Program-made: the position numbers and the translations under genes
In this document: positions 1-8,604 of the stretch, piece after piece
Position numbering within the stretch: the stretch's first letter is position 1
How the letters are laid out: each line of letters opens with the position of its first letter
The notes under the pieces: generated by a model
Told to the model about the DNA's origin: nothing
The model's database searches: none
What the model saw: only the letters and a program-made list of their open reading frames with translations
Origin: an uncultured Lachnospiraceae bacterium
Lineage (GTDB): Bacteria; Bacillota; Clostridia; Lachnospirales; Lachnospiraceae
Assembly (NCBI GenBank): GCA_947650005.1
Contig: CANSTU010000005.1
Location: forward strand, 1-64,000
Reading direction: 5' to 3'
Length of the DNA stretch: 64,000 bases

Positions 1-2
1 AG

Positions 3-530
3 GCAAAAGAAATGCTCATGCTTGCCAAGCAGGAACTTCACAGCGCACAGTATGCAACGTACAAAAGTACGCAGATTAAGAGTACAGCGGTCAGCGTGAA
101 GAATGAAGTCATGGAAATGATTGCAAAAGTAAGGGAGCGCAAAGGCAGATTAGACTTGCCGATTGTCAGCGGAAAGCATCTAAGAAGAATATTCGACAGA
201 ACCGCCTTGCAGTCAGCCGACAATGCAGAGAAGTTCATCACGACAAGGAAGATAGGCAGCTTATCGAAGTATCCCGAATTAAAAGAACGTATGCAGAGCC
301 TTTTACAGAACGGCGAGAAGATAACGCCGAAACAGTGGAAAGCCGAGATTCAGTCCTTGCAATCCGAGTATGACAGTATCGGCAAGGAACAGACCAAGAC
401 CGCCACAGAATTAGCATATGCGGAGATAATCAGCTATAACAGGAGGAACCTTGAGAGGGAGCTTCAGAACGAGAGCCGACAGCATAACAGACAGCAAAAT
501 AAGACTAAACGTAGGGAGGAAGAAATTTGA
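3..530 (+). CDS. Relaxase/mobilisation protein, C-terminal part (open at left edge)
   Basis: The frame is open to the left edge of the window, so only the last ~175 residues of a longer protein are visible. The sequence is charged and mostly helical (repeated Lys/Glu/Gln, ending KTKRREEEI) and resembles the C-terminal region of relaxases from mobilisable elements of Clostridia. No catalytic HUH motif lies in the visible part. The decayed sequence that follows fits the end of an integrated mobile element. The family call is from overall resemblance only and is moderately uncertain. Confidence 0.45.
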   Translation, partial: AKEMLMLAKQELHSAQYATYKSTQIKSTAVSVKNEVMEMIAKVRERKGRLDLPIVSGKHLRRIFDRTALQSADNAEKFITTRKIGSLSKYPELKERMQSLLQNGEKITPKQWKAEIQSLQSEYDSIGKEQTKTATELAYAEIISYNRRNLERELQNESRQHNRQQNKTKRREEEI

Positions 531-725
531 TGGAAATTAGATAGAAAAGGGAGTGCGATTGTGATATTCTTCATCGGCAGATAGCGGCAGGACAGAAAAC
601 GGAACGGATACGGAAAGTGGGCGAAGCAATTCGATAGGAAGTATCAGAACTTTCCGTTACAAATCTTCTGTTGAAAGAACAGACGGAAACATTGATAGAG
701 GATAAAGAAAAGCCATTATCCGAAA

Positions 726-863
726 ATGAAGAATTGTCAGGAGGGAGTGAAGGCGCAGTTGGAGCGCATGAAAGAACTCTGCAAAGAGAGGAATAATCTG
801 TATGAGATGCAGATTGATTTGAAAGGGCGGAGACAGAAGATTGAGAAAACGTTAGAACGATAA
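726..863 (+). pseudogene. Short remnant of a mobile-element ORF in a decayed stretch (531-910)
   Basis: The stretch between the relaxase fragment and the next gene holds no intact gene. A 45-codon open frame here reads as a charged helix (QLERMKELCKERNNLYEMQ...) ending KIEKTLER. It resembles the tail of a small helical mobile-element protein whose N-terminal part has been lost to frameshifts. No SD precedes it. It is probably a remnant rather than an expressed gene. Confidence 0.25.
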
Positions 864-910
864 AAAAAGTGTGACGTGGTGGCTGCTATGCCCTTATTTT
901 TTAGTGGTAT

Positions 911-1435
911 ATGAGGAATGGAAATAGTATAATCAAAGAAACAAATATGGATTTGACGGAGGATAGGGCATTGAACTTAACGTATAAAAGAGCTACGATT
1001 GAGGATATAGATATATTAACAGAAACAAGGATAGAAGTATTAAGGGCTGCTAATAAGTTGTCTGGTGATATTGATATGAGTGAAGTGAAAAAGCAATCCT
1101 ATGACTATTATGAAAAAGCTCTTTGTGATGGCACACATATCGCATATTTGATATTTGATGAAAATTGTTTTGTGGGTACTGGTGGCGTCAGTTTTTTTCA
1201 AATAATGCCAACTTATCATAATCCAAGCGGAAAGAGAGCATATATAATGAATATGTATACACATCCCGATTACAGAAGAAAGGGCATTGCGTATAAAACA
1301 CTAGACAAGCTGATCTGTGATACGAAGTGTAAGGGGATTACATCTATTTCTTTGGAGGCAACTGCTATGGGACGTCCTTTGTATGAAAAATATGGTTTTG
1401 TCAAAATGAATGATGAAATGGAGTTGCCAGAATGA
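911..1435 (+). CDS. GNAT-family N-acetyltransferase
   Basis: A 174-residue protein with GNAT architecture: an N-terminal 'KRATIEDIDILTETR' strand-helix, a central beta region (YLIFDENCFVGTGGVSFF), the acetyl-CoA loop 'HPDYRRKGIAYKTLD' (the R/Q-x-x-G-x-G/A motif) and a C-terminal 'LYEKYGFVKMNDEM'. It should transfer an acetyl group from acetyl-CoA to an amine; the substrate cannot be read from the sequence. No strong SD precedes ATG 911, and ATG 947 is an alternative start. It stands alone among mobile-element debris, so it is probably an accessory gene. Confidence 0.8.
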   Translation: MRNGNSIIKETNMDLTEDRALNLTYKRATIEDIDILTETRIEVLRAANKLSGDIDMSEVKKQSYDYYEKALCDGTHIAYLIFDENCFVGTGGVSFFQIMPTYHNPSGKRAYIMNMYTHPDYRRKGIAYKTLDKLICDTKCKGITSISLEATAMGRPLYEKYGFVKMNDEMELPE

Positions 1436-1559
1436 CGACTTTCAGTTTGCGGGAAAGGTGAAGAAAAAGTATGGTTACGCTTTAAGAGATTTGGAATGTT
1501 TATTTTATGAGGGGTTTAGCGGTAAAAATAGTGATTGCCGTCCTTTGCATCATTGTTAA
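1434..1559 (+). pseudogene. Possible short gene remnant after the GNAT gene
   Basis: Directly after the GNAT stop a different frame stays open for 41 codons and reads like real protein (DDFQFAGKVKKKYGYALRD, then ECLFYEGF), with no start codon or SD of its own. It looks like the tail of a lost gene. Nothing else is seen between 1436 and 1642. Confidence is low because an open frame this short can arise by chance. Confidence 0.18.
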
Positions 1560-1642
1560 AATACGGGGTATATATTGCGTAACAGGAACGATTATAAATT
1601 TCCTTATACAGATGTCAAAACTGACAGGGCTGAAAGGCAGAA

Positions 1643-1909
1643 TTAACTTCCAAGTATCCAAGACTTACGGATAGTTACCACAAGCTGGAGAATCTGCCCC
1701 CAATATTGCAATTTTCCTTTCAAGATAGGCACAGGAAATTCAATAATGCCTAAATGCTCTTTACCCGTCTTATCCGTCACATTTGCACCAACAACTTCCG
1801 GCATTTTCTTTCCCAGCGTGATACCCATAATCGTTGCCGTATTTGCTATAATCCCTAATGGCAAGTCTTCATCAATTACCAGAACACATTTTTCATTTTG
1901 CAAATCCAT
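1643..1909 (-). pseudogene. DUF2000-family protein, truncated
   Basis: The first ~65 residues (MDLQNEKCVLVIDEDLPLG..., LGIIEFPVPILKG) match the start of DUF2000 proteins, small cytoplasmic proteins of unknown function. After ILKG the family pattern stops and the frame runs into unrelated sequence (KLQYWGQILQLVVTIRKSWILGS), so the C-terminal half is missing or out of frame. It lies just downstream of the EamA fragment on the same strand. AraC-EamA-DUF2000 looks like a former cassette that has decayed. Confidence 0.55.
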
Positions 1910-2160
1910 TTTCAACACCCGTCCTTTCCGCCTTATGTTCTGACAGGAATAATCCTATCAAAGTCAAAATCGTTCCTGTTCCTGCTAATAAAGTCAACTG
2001 CTCATATAAAATCAAAGCAGAGGTAACAACTGTTATTACAGGAACCAGATAAATATATACGCTCGTCTTTACCGCGCCTAATTCTTTCACAGCAAAATTC
2101 CATGTGACAAAGCAGAGCACAGAAGCCCCTAACGTAATTTTTCCTCTGACTTCATAGCAA
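1893..2160 (-). pseudogene. EamA/DMT-family transporter, C-terminal fragment
   Basis: About 80 residues (from GKITLGASVLCFVTWNFAV to IGLFLSEHKAE) form three hydrophobic segments typical of the second EamA repeat of drug/metabolite transporters, including the family-like 'TSVYIYLVPVITVV' helix. The whole first repeat is missing: upstream the frame merges into sequence unrelated to the family next to the AraC fragment. It is a 5'-truncated pseudogene. Confidence 0.6.
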
Positions 2161-2175
2161 AATGCGCCAGAAAGG

Positions 2176-2484
2176 TCACTCCCTGTCCTTATCCTTGTCA
2201 AAGAATATCTCACGATAAACGCCGGGGGCAAGCTCGATAAAGCTATTAAAATAATTTGTGAAATGGCTTTGGTCTGAAAATCCTGTCTGCATGGCAGCGT
2301 CTATGGACTGCATACCTTTTCCCAAAAGAGCTTTTGCTTCATTGATACGGATTGTTTCTAAACAGCTAGCCAAGAGCGGCGCTCGTTTAGCGTACTCTTG
2401 ACTATCTGGTGGATATTTGCTAGATTCTTTTGAAATTACATGTGAAATTGAGCGATTAACTGGTAAAATGATTTTGCAAAACAA
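2176..2484 (-). pseudogene. AraC-family regulator, C-terminal fragment
   Basis: The C-terminal ~65 residues (ETIRINEAKALLGKGMQSID...FSDQSHFTNYFNSF...APGVYREIF) are the second half of an AraC DNA-binding domain, including the F-x-D-x-S-x-F-x-x-x-F-x-x-x-x-x-x-P-x-x-Y-R signature. The ligand-binding domain and first HTH are absent or corrupted; the N-terminal ~35 residues do not look like AraC. It belongs to the same decayed set as the EamA and DUF2000 fragments. Confidence 0.6.
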
Positions 2485-2596
2485 GAAATTTGACTAGACA
2501 ATCGTGTCTAATGGTGAAAGTAGGGCATTTCTCGCTTTGTGTCGTGTTTTGCTGTTCACATTTATGGTAATGTGCAAGCGAAAGGAGAAGAAAAGG

Positions 2597-3556
2597 ATGA
2601 ATATGAAAAAGATAGGAGAATTTCTAAAAATACTTCGCAAGGAAAAGGGATTGACACAAGAGCAACTTGCGGAAATTCTTCTTGTATCGGCAAGAACAAT
2701 CTCACGGTGGGAAACAGGAACGAATATGCCGGATTTAAGCATCCTCATCCAAATGGCAGAATTCTATACTGTAGACGTGAAAGAAATTTTAGACGGAGAA
2801 AGGAAAAGCGGGAATATGGATAAAGAATGGAAAGAAACATTGTCTAAGGTGGCAGATTATAACAAGTTGGAAAAAGAAAAGGTAAATAGGGCTGGAAATG
2901 CTGTATTTGGTCTGACCTTTGTTGTTTGTGCGGCAATGATAGTCATTCAGTTGCTCATGGCGGGAGAATTAGCTATTGTTGCAGGAGAAACAGTTGTTTT
3001 ACTTGTTGGCGGGGTGGCTTATATTGGAGTGATGACTTATAATGGGATTTGGGAGACTGGCTCCAGATTTAAAAGTACGCCATTTACAGATGTATTGATA
3101 GCCGTGATATGCGCCGGGGCATTTGCAGCGGCATTGGCGATTTGTTATATCAGATTAGGTGCAGCAACGTCTAAAGCGGTCCACAGCGCACTTATATTTT
3201 TTGTGGGAATTGCCATAGTAGGTTTTGGCGTATTGAGAACGCTGGCTTATCTCAGCCATAAAAGAAAAGATAAAAACATGGCAGTCAATGGACCTATATT
3301 GGTTAAAGGGCAACAGCCCGTAAATGTATTTATAGCAGACGGAAATATACAGGCGGAAATGATAATAAGTACATTGAAAGACAACGGTATTATGGCATAC
3401 GGACAGGATTTAGGAGATGCCGGGTTTGCGTCGGTCCGTTATGGTATGGGCAGAGGTATTGATGATAGGATTGCGATTTGTGTTGCCAATGATAAAGAGG
3501 ACAGTGCAAAACAAGTGATAAACGAAATGGGATTGGGACAGAATGTTACGCTTTAG
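2597..3556 (+). CDS. XRE-family HTH regulator fused to a membrane region and a DUF2007-like tail
   Basis: The start is set at ATG 2597 because AAGGAGAAG (2582-2590) lies 6-7 nt upstream; the longer frame from 2504 lacks an SD. Residues ~5-60 are an XRE helix-turn-helix (LRKEKGLTQEQLAEILLVSARTISRWE). Residues ~95-215 hold four hydrophobic segments that could span the membrane. The last ~85 residues (PVNVFIADGNIQAEMIIS..., IAICVANDKEDSAKQVINEM) resemble a DUF2007-type signal-transduction domain. This suggests a membrane-tethered transcription regulator; its target is unknown. Confidence 0.7.
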   Translation: MNMKKIGEFLKILRKEKGLTQEQLAEILLVSARTISRWETGTNMPDLSILIQMAEFYTVDVKEILDGERKSGNMDKEWKETLSKVADYNKLEKEKVNRAGNAVFGLTFVVCAAMIVIQLLMAGELAIVAGETVVLLVGGVAYIGVMTYNGIWETGSRFKSTPFTDVLIAVICAGAFAAALAICYIRLGAATSKAVHSALIFFVGIAIVGFGVLRTLAYLSHKRKDKNMAVNGPILVKGQQPVNVFIADGNIQAEMIISTLKDNGIMAYGQDLGDAGFASVRYGMGRGIDDRIAICVANDKEDSAKQVINEMGLGQNVTL

Positions 3557-3645
3557 GTACCCTGAAGGTCGTATTTTTTATGGAAAACTAGATGATGGTG
3601 TGCTATACTTAGGACATTAAATTTAGAATTTACGGAGGTGATCTA

Positions 3646-4059
3646 ATGCTTGAAAATATACCGTCTCAATCCATTATGACTGAATTACTCGGGCAATCTT
3701 TGTTTGAAGTTTGGCAAGGGTTATGTTCGGCTATTGACGAAAAATACGAAATGGAACGGATATGGAACACGGGCGGAAAGAATTGGACTTATGAATATAA
3801 ATATCGTAGAGGTGGTAAAACGCTTTGCTGCCTCTATGCAAAAAGTAATTGCGTTGGTTTTATGATTATATTTGGAAAAGATGAAAGAACAAAATTTGAA
3901 GATATAAGAGACACTCTTTCTGCTGCTGTTTGCAGGCAGTATGATGAAGCAAAAACCTATCATGATGGAAAGTGGGTAATGTTTGAACCGACCAATGCGG
4001 ATGAATTTGATGATTATATTAAATTGTTGGCTATTAAAAGAAAGCCGAATCGGAAATAG
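3646..4059 (+). CDS. DUF3788-family protein
   Basis: A 137-residue cytoplasmic protein preceded by a strong SD (GGAGGTGA at 3634-3641). It follows the DUF3788 pattern: an aromatic central block (GGKNWTYEYKYRRGGKTLCCLY), then 'FGKDERTKFE', and a C-terminal 'YHDGKWVMFEP'. The function of the family is not known; many members stand as single genes beside regulators, as here. It is complete and probably expressed. Confidence 0.7.
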   Translation: MLENIPSQSIMTELLGQSLFEVWQGLCSAIDEKYEMERIWNTGGKNWTYEYKYRRGGKTLCCLYAKSNCVGFMIIFGKDERTKFEDIRDTLSAAVCRQYDEAKTYHDGKWVMFEPTNADEFDDYIKLLAIKRKPNRK

Positions 4060-4494
4060 CAACCCATATTTGCCAAAATGGGCAGGCCCTATAGAAAACA
4101 GTCGTTTTGTTAAAGAATATGGTCTGGATTGTTTTGCGGAATAGCAGGAAGAAAAATATACAGTGACATGGATCACTTAATTATTAGATTAAAGCAGGAT
4201 ATGTTGTTAATGAAAGATGGAAAAAGGGAAATGCCTGTATGCACAATGTAAGACAGACGGGACTTCAGATACATCAGTTGGAAAAAACAGCCAAGGCATT
4301 GTTGCCAAAACGGCATTAAGGGTTGCAGGACAGGCTGTTGTTGTAGGACATATGCGGCTCTCTGCATGACGATGGAACATTCCGTTTTAAAGACAATGTT
4401 TCTTTGACGGATCCAACAGCGCTCCTCTGCCTCTGAACTGGTTCAGAAACAGAGGAGCGCTGTAATAATCCCGGGTATGAATCGTCTGTATAAA
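4060..4494. other. Gene-free stretch with remnants and a strong inverted repeat
   Basis: No complete gene is seen. At 4061-4144 a 27-codon frame without a start reads NPYLPKWAGPIENSRFVKEY and looks like the tail of a lost gene. At 4419-4460 an 11-bp perfect inverted repeat (GCGCTCCTCTG / CAGAGGAGCGC) encloses a smaller CTGAAC/GTTCAG repeat. It could end transcription of the thioredoxin gene arriving on the minus strand, but there is no clear T-run. Confidence 0.4.
4419..4460 (-). terminator. Hairpin downstream of thioredoxin gene (no T-run)
   Basis: A perfect 11-bp stem (4419-4429 with 4450-4460) lies 35 nt beyond the stop codon of the minus-strand thioredoxin gene. The stem is strong, but a T-tract is lacking on either strand, so classical intrinsic termination is doubtful; an RNA 3' end-protecting hairpin is the alternative. 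Confidence 0.4.
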
Positions 4495-4803
4495 TTATCC
4501 CTGTAGCATGGCAAGGATTTCTGCTTTCGGCCTTGCGCCTGCTGACTGGCTTATGACTTTTCCGTTTTTGATCGCAACCAGCGTGGGGATGCTCATGACT
4601 TTGAATGCCTGTGCCAGCTCGGGCTCCTTGTCTACATTGATTTTGCCTATCAGGTATTGCGGATTTTCCTCTGCGATTGACTCTACCAAGGGGGATACCA
4701 TGCGGCAAGGGCCGCACCAATCGGCATAGAAATCCAAAAGTACAGGTTTGCTGCTGTTTTTAACTGAATCGAAGTTGTCTTTGTTTACAATAAGTACGGA
4801 CAT
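4495..4803 (-). CDS. trxA: Thioredoxin
   Basis: A 102-residue thioredoxin with the active-site motif WCGPC near residue 30 and the cis-Pro loop 'SIPTLVAIKNGK'. It reduces protein disulfides in the cytoplasm using electrons from thioredoxin reductase. The start is ATG 4803, 7-8 nt after the SD AAGGAAGG; the longer frame to 4845 has no better site. It appears to be a single-gene unit, and no reductase gene is nearby. Confidence 0.93.
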   Translation of the reverse strand: MSVLIVNKDNFDSVKNSSKPVLLDFYADWCGPCRMVSPLVESIAEENPQYLIGKINVDKEPELAQAFKVMSIPTLVAIKNGKVISQSAGARPKAEILAMLQG

Positions 4804-4845
4804 AATAATTACCTTCCTTTCCTTGACCTGATTGCAGTATATCAT

Positions 4846-5229
4846 TTCCCGGCCATTGTTTCTGTGATAAGGTCACGTTTCCGGATCTGCATATTAATAT
4901 ATGCTGTTTTACGAAATGTTTATCCAACAATATGGTCGGCCTTTCTATTTGATAAATTCGCCCTCTATGGTCTGATAATTCTGTAAAGACGGGGTATCGG
5001 TAAGAATATGCCTCAGTTTTGAAGGCTCCAACAGTATGATGGAAAAGTTTACTGTGTCTGGTTTGGCCTTCCTATCTATTCCTGCACAGCAATGGTTAGC
5101 GGAAAAGCTGATTAAGAAACTTTCATATCGGCAATCGGGCAGGCAGACAAAGAATGTGGGATCTGCTGTTAATATAAATCCGCTGTATAGAGGATGGAGA
5201 TACCCTGGTAATATTACAGGCGGCCCATT
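4846..5229. other. Gene-free stretch
   Basis: No coding region with a plausible start and SD is seen on either strand. A plus-strand frame at 5036-5305 lacks an SD and overlaps the 3' end of the acetyltransferase gene, so it is not called. The stretch presumably holds the promoter of the minus-strand thioredoxin gene. No hairpin or repeat worth naming was recognised. Confidence 0.4.
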
Positions 5230-5643
5230 TTATTTATGGATGATTTTTCGCATACCGCTTCCGCAAAATTCGTGTGGGACCCTTTTGAACCCCAAAGTTT
5301 CATAAAAGGATTCTTTCCCTTTTTCCGCGATTAGCTGGACGCTTGCCCGTCCGCCGTCGGGCGTATGATGGTCTATATAGTCCAATAATATATGCAAGAT
5401 AGACGTGCCGATTTTCTGTTTCTGAAAATTGGGATGTACGATCACATCTACAATCATATAATATTGCCCGTCGCCGATTAATCTGCCCATAGCAGCTGTA
5501 TGATCATTTTCGACGGCAATCACGGTATACAAGCTATGGTTCAGAGCGGTTTCAGCCTGAAGCCTTGAAAAATTTTTCCAGCCTACGCTCGCGCGCAGCC
5601 GGTAATAATCTTCATAGGACAACATATTTTCTTTATATTCCAT
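5230..5643 (-). CDS. GNAT-family N-acetyltransferase
   Basis: A 137-residue GNAT protein. The acetyl-CoA-binding block is 'VDVIVHPNFQKQKIGTSILHILLDYI' (Q/R-x-x-G-x-G/S variant QKQKIGTS), followed by the C-terminal 'KGKESFYETLGFKRVPHEFCGSGM'. Proteins of this length and pattern are often annotated YjcF/ElaA-like acetyltransferases, but the substrate is not predictable. The SD GAAAGG precedes ATG 5643. It lies just downstream of the MocR regulator on the same strand, separated by ~116 nt. Confidence 0.82.
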   Translation of the reverse strand: MEYKENMLSYEDYYRLRASVGWKNFSRLQAETALNHSLYTVIAVENDHTAAMGRLIGDGQYYMIVDVIVHPNFQKQKIGTSILHILLDYIDHHTPDGGRASVQLIAEKGKESFYETLGFKRVPHEFCGSGMRKIIHK

Positions 5644-5759
5644 ACAGTACCTTTCTTCCAGTCATTACCTTTGCGAACGTCTGAATCGTTTCTGCCTCCC
5701 ATCAAGACGAGTTGGCCTATTAAAATATATGGACAAAGCCAGCGATGATGCATCTGGGA

Positions 5760-7169
5760 TCATACAAAAAAATCGTATCTGTTTTGTTCAAAAATTTCAT
5801 TCAATATCAATAACCCTTTTCGCAGATCACCTTCCGTATCGGGTGAAGTGACCGATACTCTTACATAAGATGATTTTTCTTCGCTTTGCATGGCAAATCT
5901 GTGGGAGCCCAATATGTGGATCCCTTTTTGCAATGCTGCCAGCTCCAATTCCTCACTCGTGAGGCGGCCTGGAAGGGGCAGCCAGTGAAAGAAATGTTCG
6001 GCTTCATTTGGCTTGTAGGAGGGAAAGACAGAATAAAATATTTGATTTCTTTTCCGGGTCAGCCTTATTTTCTCTCCGATGATTCTTTCCGCTTCTCCGC
6101 TTTCAATGAGTTGTGTGATAATCTCGCTGTTCATGGAGACGGTTTTTAGATTGATGTTCAGCATACCGGTCACCAAGCGTTCCCTGTATTGTCCTGGAAA
6201 AACTAGAAAAGCTACCCGCAGCCCAGGGCACAGGGATTTTGAAAAACTACAGATATGGATAGTGCGTTCGGGAAGGAGGGAAAAGAACGGTCGAGTACCG
6301 GCAGGGGCATGCCCATAAACGGCCAGAAAGGAATAAATATCATCCTCGATCAACAGCAAATCCTGTTTGCGTATGATTTCCGCCAGCTCGATCCTGCGGG
6401 CGGGAGGCATAAAAATACCCGTGGGATTGCTGGATGTCGGCATGAGGTAGATCCCCTTGATTTCCGCGTTCGCGCAAATCTGAGAAAGGGCATCCGGAGA
6501 CATACCCTGCTCATCCATGGGGACGGCAATCAGCTGGATATGCAGAAAATTGGCCAGACACTTGAAGTTCGTATAAGTAAATCGATCCACGGCTATTTTG
6601 TCCCCGGGTTTAAAAAGGGAAATAAGGACAACGGCCAGGGCGTTTTGCGCTCCTGCAGAGAGCAGGACATTTTCCTGCGCTGTATCTATGCCAAGACGGC
6701 GAAGCCATTTCAGCGCGGCAGCGATCTGGCGTTTTGTGCCAAAGGGATCACTGTATTCAAAAAGCCGAACGGATTCCGGACTGTCAAGGACATGCTGTGC
6801 AGCTTTCCGGATGGCTGGATTGTTTTCGTAGAAGGGTTTAATCATCCCCATTTCTATGATACAGTCGCTCTTTTCGAGAAAGGTATCCTGCGCAGAAATG
6901 CCGGGTGAGACAAAGGTTCCGCGTCCTGTGACGGCATATACAAGACCCTTTAATTCACATAGTTTATATGCCCTTGTTATGGTGCTTAGATTCAGATCCA
7001 GATAATCTGCCAGCTCTCTCTGGGGCGGCAGCTTGGTATTCTCCGGCAACTTTCCGGTTAAAATGTCGTTTTCCAGTCCAGCGGCTATGGAGAGATAATA
7101 GGGCTTTTCCAAACTTGATTTCTGGGGTTTCCAGGCCATGGGATAGTTCTCAAAGGAATTAACGGGCAT
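5760..7169 (-). CDS. MocR-type GntR regulator with PLP aminotransferase domain
   Basis: A 469-residue protein of the MocR/PdxR/GabR class. Residues ~20-90 form a GntR winged helix-turn-helix (GKLPENTKLPPQRELADYL...STITRAYKLCELKGLVY). The rest is a fold-type I aminotransferase with the SNPTG motif and the PLP lysine in 'CSFSKSLCPGLR'. Such proteins sense PLP or amino compounds and bind direct repeats in their own promoter region, and exactly such repeats lie upstream (7193-7223). It faces a divergent ECF-transporter S component, suggesting control of uptake of vitamin B6 or another PLP-linked compound; that role is inferred. SD AAAGGGTGG precedes ATG 7169. Confidence 0.88.
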   Translation of the reverse strand: MPVNSFENYPMAWKPQKSSLEKPYYLSIAAGLENDILTGKLPENTKLPPQRELADYLDLNLSTITRAYKLCELKGLVYAVTGRGTFVSPGISAQDTFLEKSDCIIEMGMIKPFYENNPAIRKAAQHVLDSPESVRLFEYSDPFGTKRQIAAALKWLRRLGIDTAQENVLLSAGAQNALAVVLISLFKPGDKIAVDRFTYTNFKCLANFLHIQLIAVPMDEQGMSPDALSQICANAEIKGIYLMPTSSNPTGIFMPPARRIELAEIIRKQDLLLIEDDIYSFLAVYGHAPAGTRPFFSLLPERTIHICSFSKSLCPGLRVAFLVFPGQYRERLVTGMLNINLKTVSMNSEIITQLIESGEAERIIGEKIRLTRKRNQIFYSVFPSYKPNEAEHFFHWLPLPGRLTSEELELAALQKGIHILGSHRFAMQSEEKSSYVRVSVTSPDTEGDLRKGLLILNEIFEQNRYDFFV

Positions 7170-7192
7170 GGGATTACCACCCTTTCTAAAAA

Positions 7193-7234
7193 TGTATGCA
7201 ATACAATTCTAACATTGTATGCATATATTTTCAA
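7193..7234 (-). promoter_or_regulatory. Promoter and direct-repeat operator of the MocR-type regulator
   Basis: On the minus strand a sigma-A promoter is readable: -35 TTGAAA (7229-7234), a 17-bp spacer, -10 TAGAAT (7206-7211). The octamer TGTATGCA occurs twice on the plus strand, at 7193-7200 and 7216-7223, 23 bp apart (about two helical turns). One copy is inside the promoter spacer, the other just downstream of the -10 box. MocR-family regulators typically bind direct repeats of this kind, so autoregulation is likely. Confidence 0.65.
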
Positions 7235-7239
7235 GAATA

Positions 7240-7640
7240 TAATGGGGACATATACCCAATGAACGTATGAATGATTCGCCGGCCCCTATCGCCCTCCTGC
7301 CCGGCCTCTGCCCATGGCGGGCCATCAGATATCCGATCACGCTCAGGCCAAAACGCAGCGATACATAGGTTGGAAAAAGATACCGCCTAAGCCCCGATAT
7401 GGCCAACTTAAGACCAGGGCCTTAAACGGAGCATATTGGCCCGAAACCGGCGTTTTTGAATGAGCCTTTCTGTGCTCCCCGTGGGCAACGGTTGGACCAT
7501 ACGAGGGCGATGGAGCCGCAAAACCTTCATATGTTTGTCATGGGAGAATATACTCGGCAATATGCGCGGCCGGCCGGAAAGAAATCGGACATGCTCTGCA
7601 TTTTCAGGTTCCGGCCATTCCAGGAAAAGTGGGAACTCAA
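7240..7640. other. Intergenic stretch between divergent regulator and transporter genes
   Basis: No gene with a credible start was found. Several frames stay open on both strands (notably plus 7456 into the S-component gene), but these lack SD sites or recognisable content. The stretch is GC-rich with local GGCC-containing repeats. It should contain the promoter of the transporter gene, which I could not place with confidence. No known riboswitch core was recognised. Confidence 0.35.
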
Positions 7641-7653
7641 GGAGGAGAAGCAC

Positions 7654-8214
7654 ATGAAAGCATTGAGAATCAAGAAAATAGGAATCAAAGAAATCGCCCG
7701 CATCGGAGTCATGGCGGCAGGGGTGTATGCGGCGTCTGCCTTTTTGCAAATCCCGGTCCCGACAGCAATTGATAACACACGTCTTCATATGGGAAATGTT
7801 ATGTGCCTGCTGGCGGGAATGCTTTTGAGCCCTTTGGAGGGCGGTTTTGCCGCAGGGATCGGTTCCATGTTTTTCGACCTGACCAATCCGGCGTACATAG
7901 CATCCGCTCCGTTTACGTTTGCTTTCAAGTTTGCTATGGCATGGATCTGCGGAAGGATTGTGTCCGCAGGTTCGCAGCAACGGAAGCGGCGCTATGCGGC
8001 AGGCTGCATGTTGGGAGCATTAGCCTATGTCGCCTGCTATCTGGTAAAAAGCTTTGTGGAGCATCGTTTTGTGTTGGGGATGCCGATGGAGGCAGTCATG
8101 TTGTCGATTGCGCAAAAGGCCCTCGTGTCTGGTACAAACGCTGTGGTTGCCTGCTTGGTGGCGGTTCCCCTAGGAATGGCCTTGCGCCCTGCCCTTTCTA
8201 AAATGATAAAATAG
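7654..8214 (+). CDS. ECF transporter S component (substrate-binding membrane subunit)
   Basis: A 186-residue very hydrophobic protein with about six membrane segments, the size and pattern of S components of energy-coupling-factor vitamin transporters (N-terminal 'IARIGVMAAGVYAASAFLQIPVP', then 'NVMCLLAGMLLSPLEGGFAAGIGSMFFDL'). It would bind a vitamin and join the shared EcfA-A'-T module, which is not in this window. Start ATG 7654 is chosen for the SD AAGGAGGAG at 7639-7647; the longer frame to 7456 has none. Its divergent MocR-type neighbour suggests a B6-type substrate, but that is inference. Confidence 0.8.
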   Translation: MKALRIKKIGIKEIARIGVMAAGVYAASAFLQIPVPTAIDNTRLHMGNVMCLLAGMLLSPLEGGFAAGIGSMFFDLTNPAYIASAPFTFAFKFAMAWICGRIVSAGSQQRKRRYAAGCMLGALAYVACYLVKSFVEHRFVLGMPMEAVMLSIAQKALVSGTNAVVACLVAVPLGMALRPALSKMIK

Positions 8215-8363
8215 GTTTTCTTCTCCATGACATGGCCAAAGCAGGGGAAGCATAGCGTCTATCCTCTTTTCAGGCGTGGAAAGGCATCTTTAACACGTTT
8301 TTTGGACAGGTTTTCGGAAAGCCTATTCCATCTGACGGGGCAATGTTATATAATGGAATTAAA

Positions 8364-8427
8364 TTGGAAAATGGGATTCAGTCATTTTCCAACCATGAAT
8401 TTACGCCCGCTACAGCGGGCAGATGGG
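8364..8427 (+). promoter_or_regulatory. Two-stem RNA-like element, orphan copy (large stem plus GCCCGC hairpin-SD)
   Basis: TTGGAAAATG (8364-8373) pairs with CATTTTCCAA (8383-8392). After the linker ATGAATTTACG comes a perfect 6-bp hairpin GCCCGC-TACA-GCGGGC (8405-8420), then AGATGGGAA. The same two-stem layout with different but still paired bases occurs at 23839 and 58244. Here no start codon follows at the usual distance, and the next gene begins 180 nt on. The 12-codon frame inside it (MNLRPLQRADGN) is probably incidental. Confidence 0.6.
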
Positions 8428-8604
8428 AATTGACGGAATAGGTTGATATACAAAAACCATTTTTCCTCTCATACCGCCGCGCAATCGGCATTTTAGTCAA
8501 CAATAACTTTGGGATGCGCAGCGTCAAAAAGTCCGAAATTAGAAATGTCAATTTTCAATCTTACGCCTCTTCTAACCTCTTTTTTTAGGAAAGGACGAAC
8601 GTGT

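Noticed and set aside
5036..5305. 89-codon plus-strand frame between thioredoxin and the acetyltransferase
   Set aside because: No SD, no recognisable content, and it overlaps the 3' end of a supported gene.
6255..6908. 217-residue plus-strand frame inside the MocR-type regulator gene
   Set aside because: Shadow frame of a well-supported aminotransferase-domain gene.
7408..7980. 190-residue minus-strand frame antisense to the ECF S component
   Set aside because: No recognisable domain; the opposite strand has a strong SD and a clear membrane-protein pattern.
8391..8450. 12-codon frame MNLRPLQRADGN inside the orphan two-stem element as a leader peptide
   Set aside because: The frame is not conserved in the other two copies.
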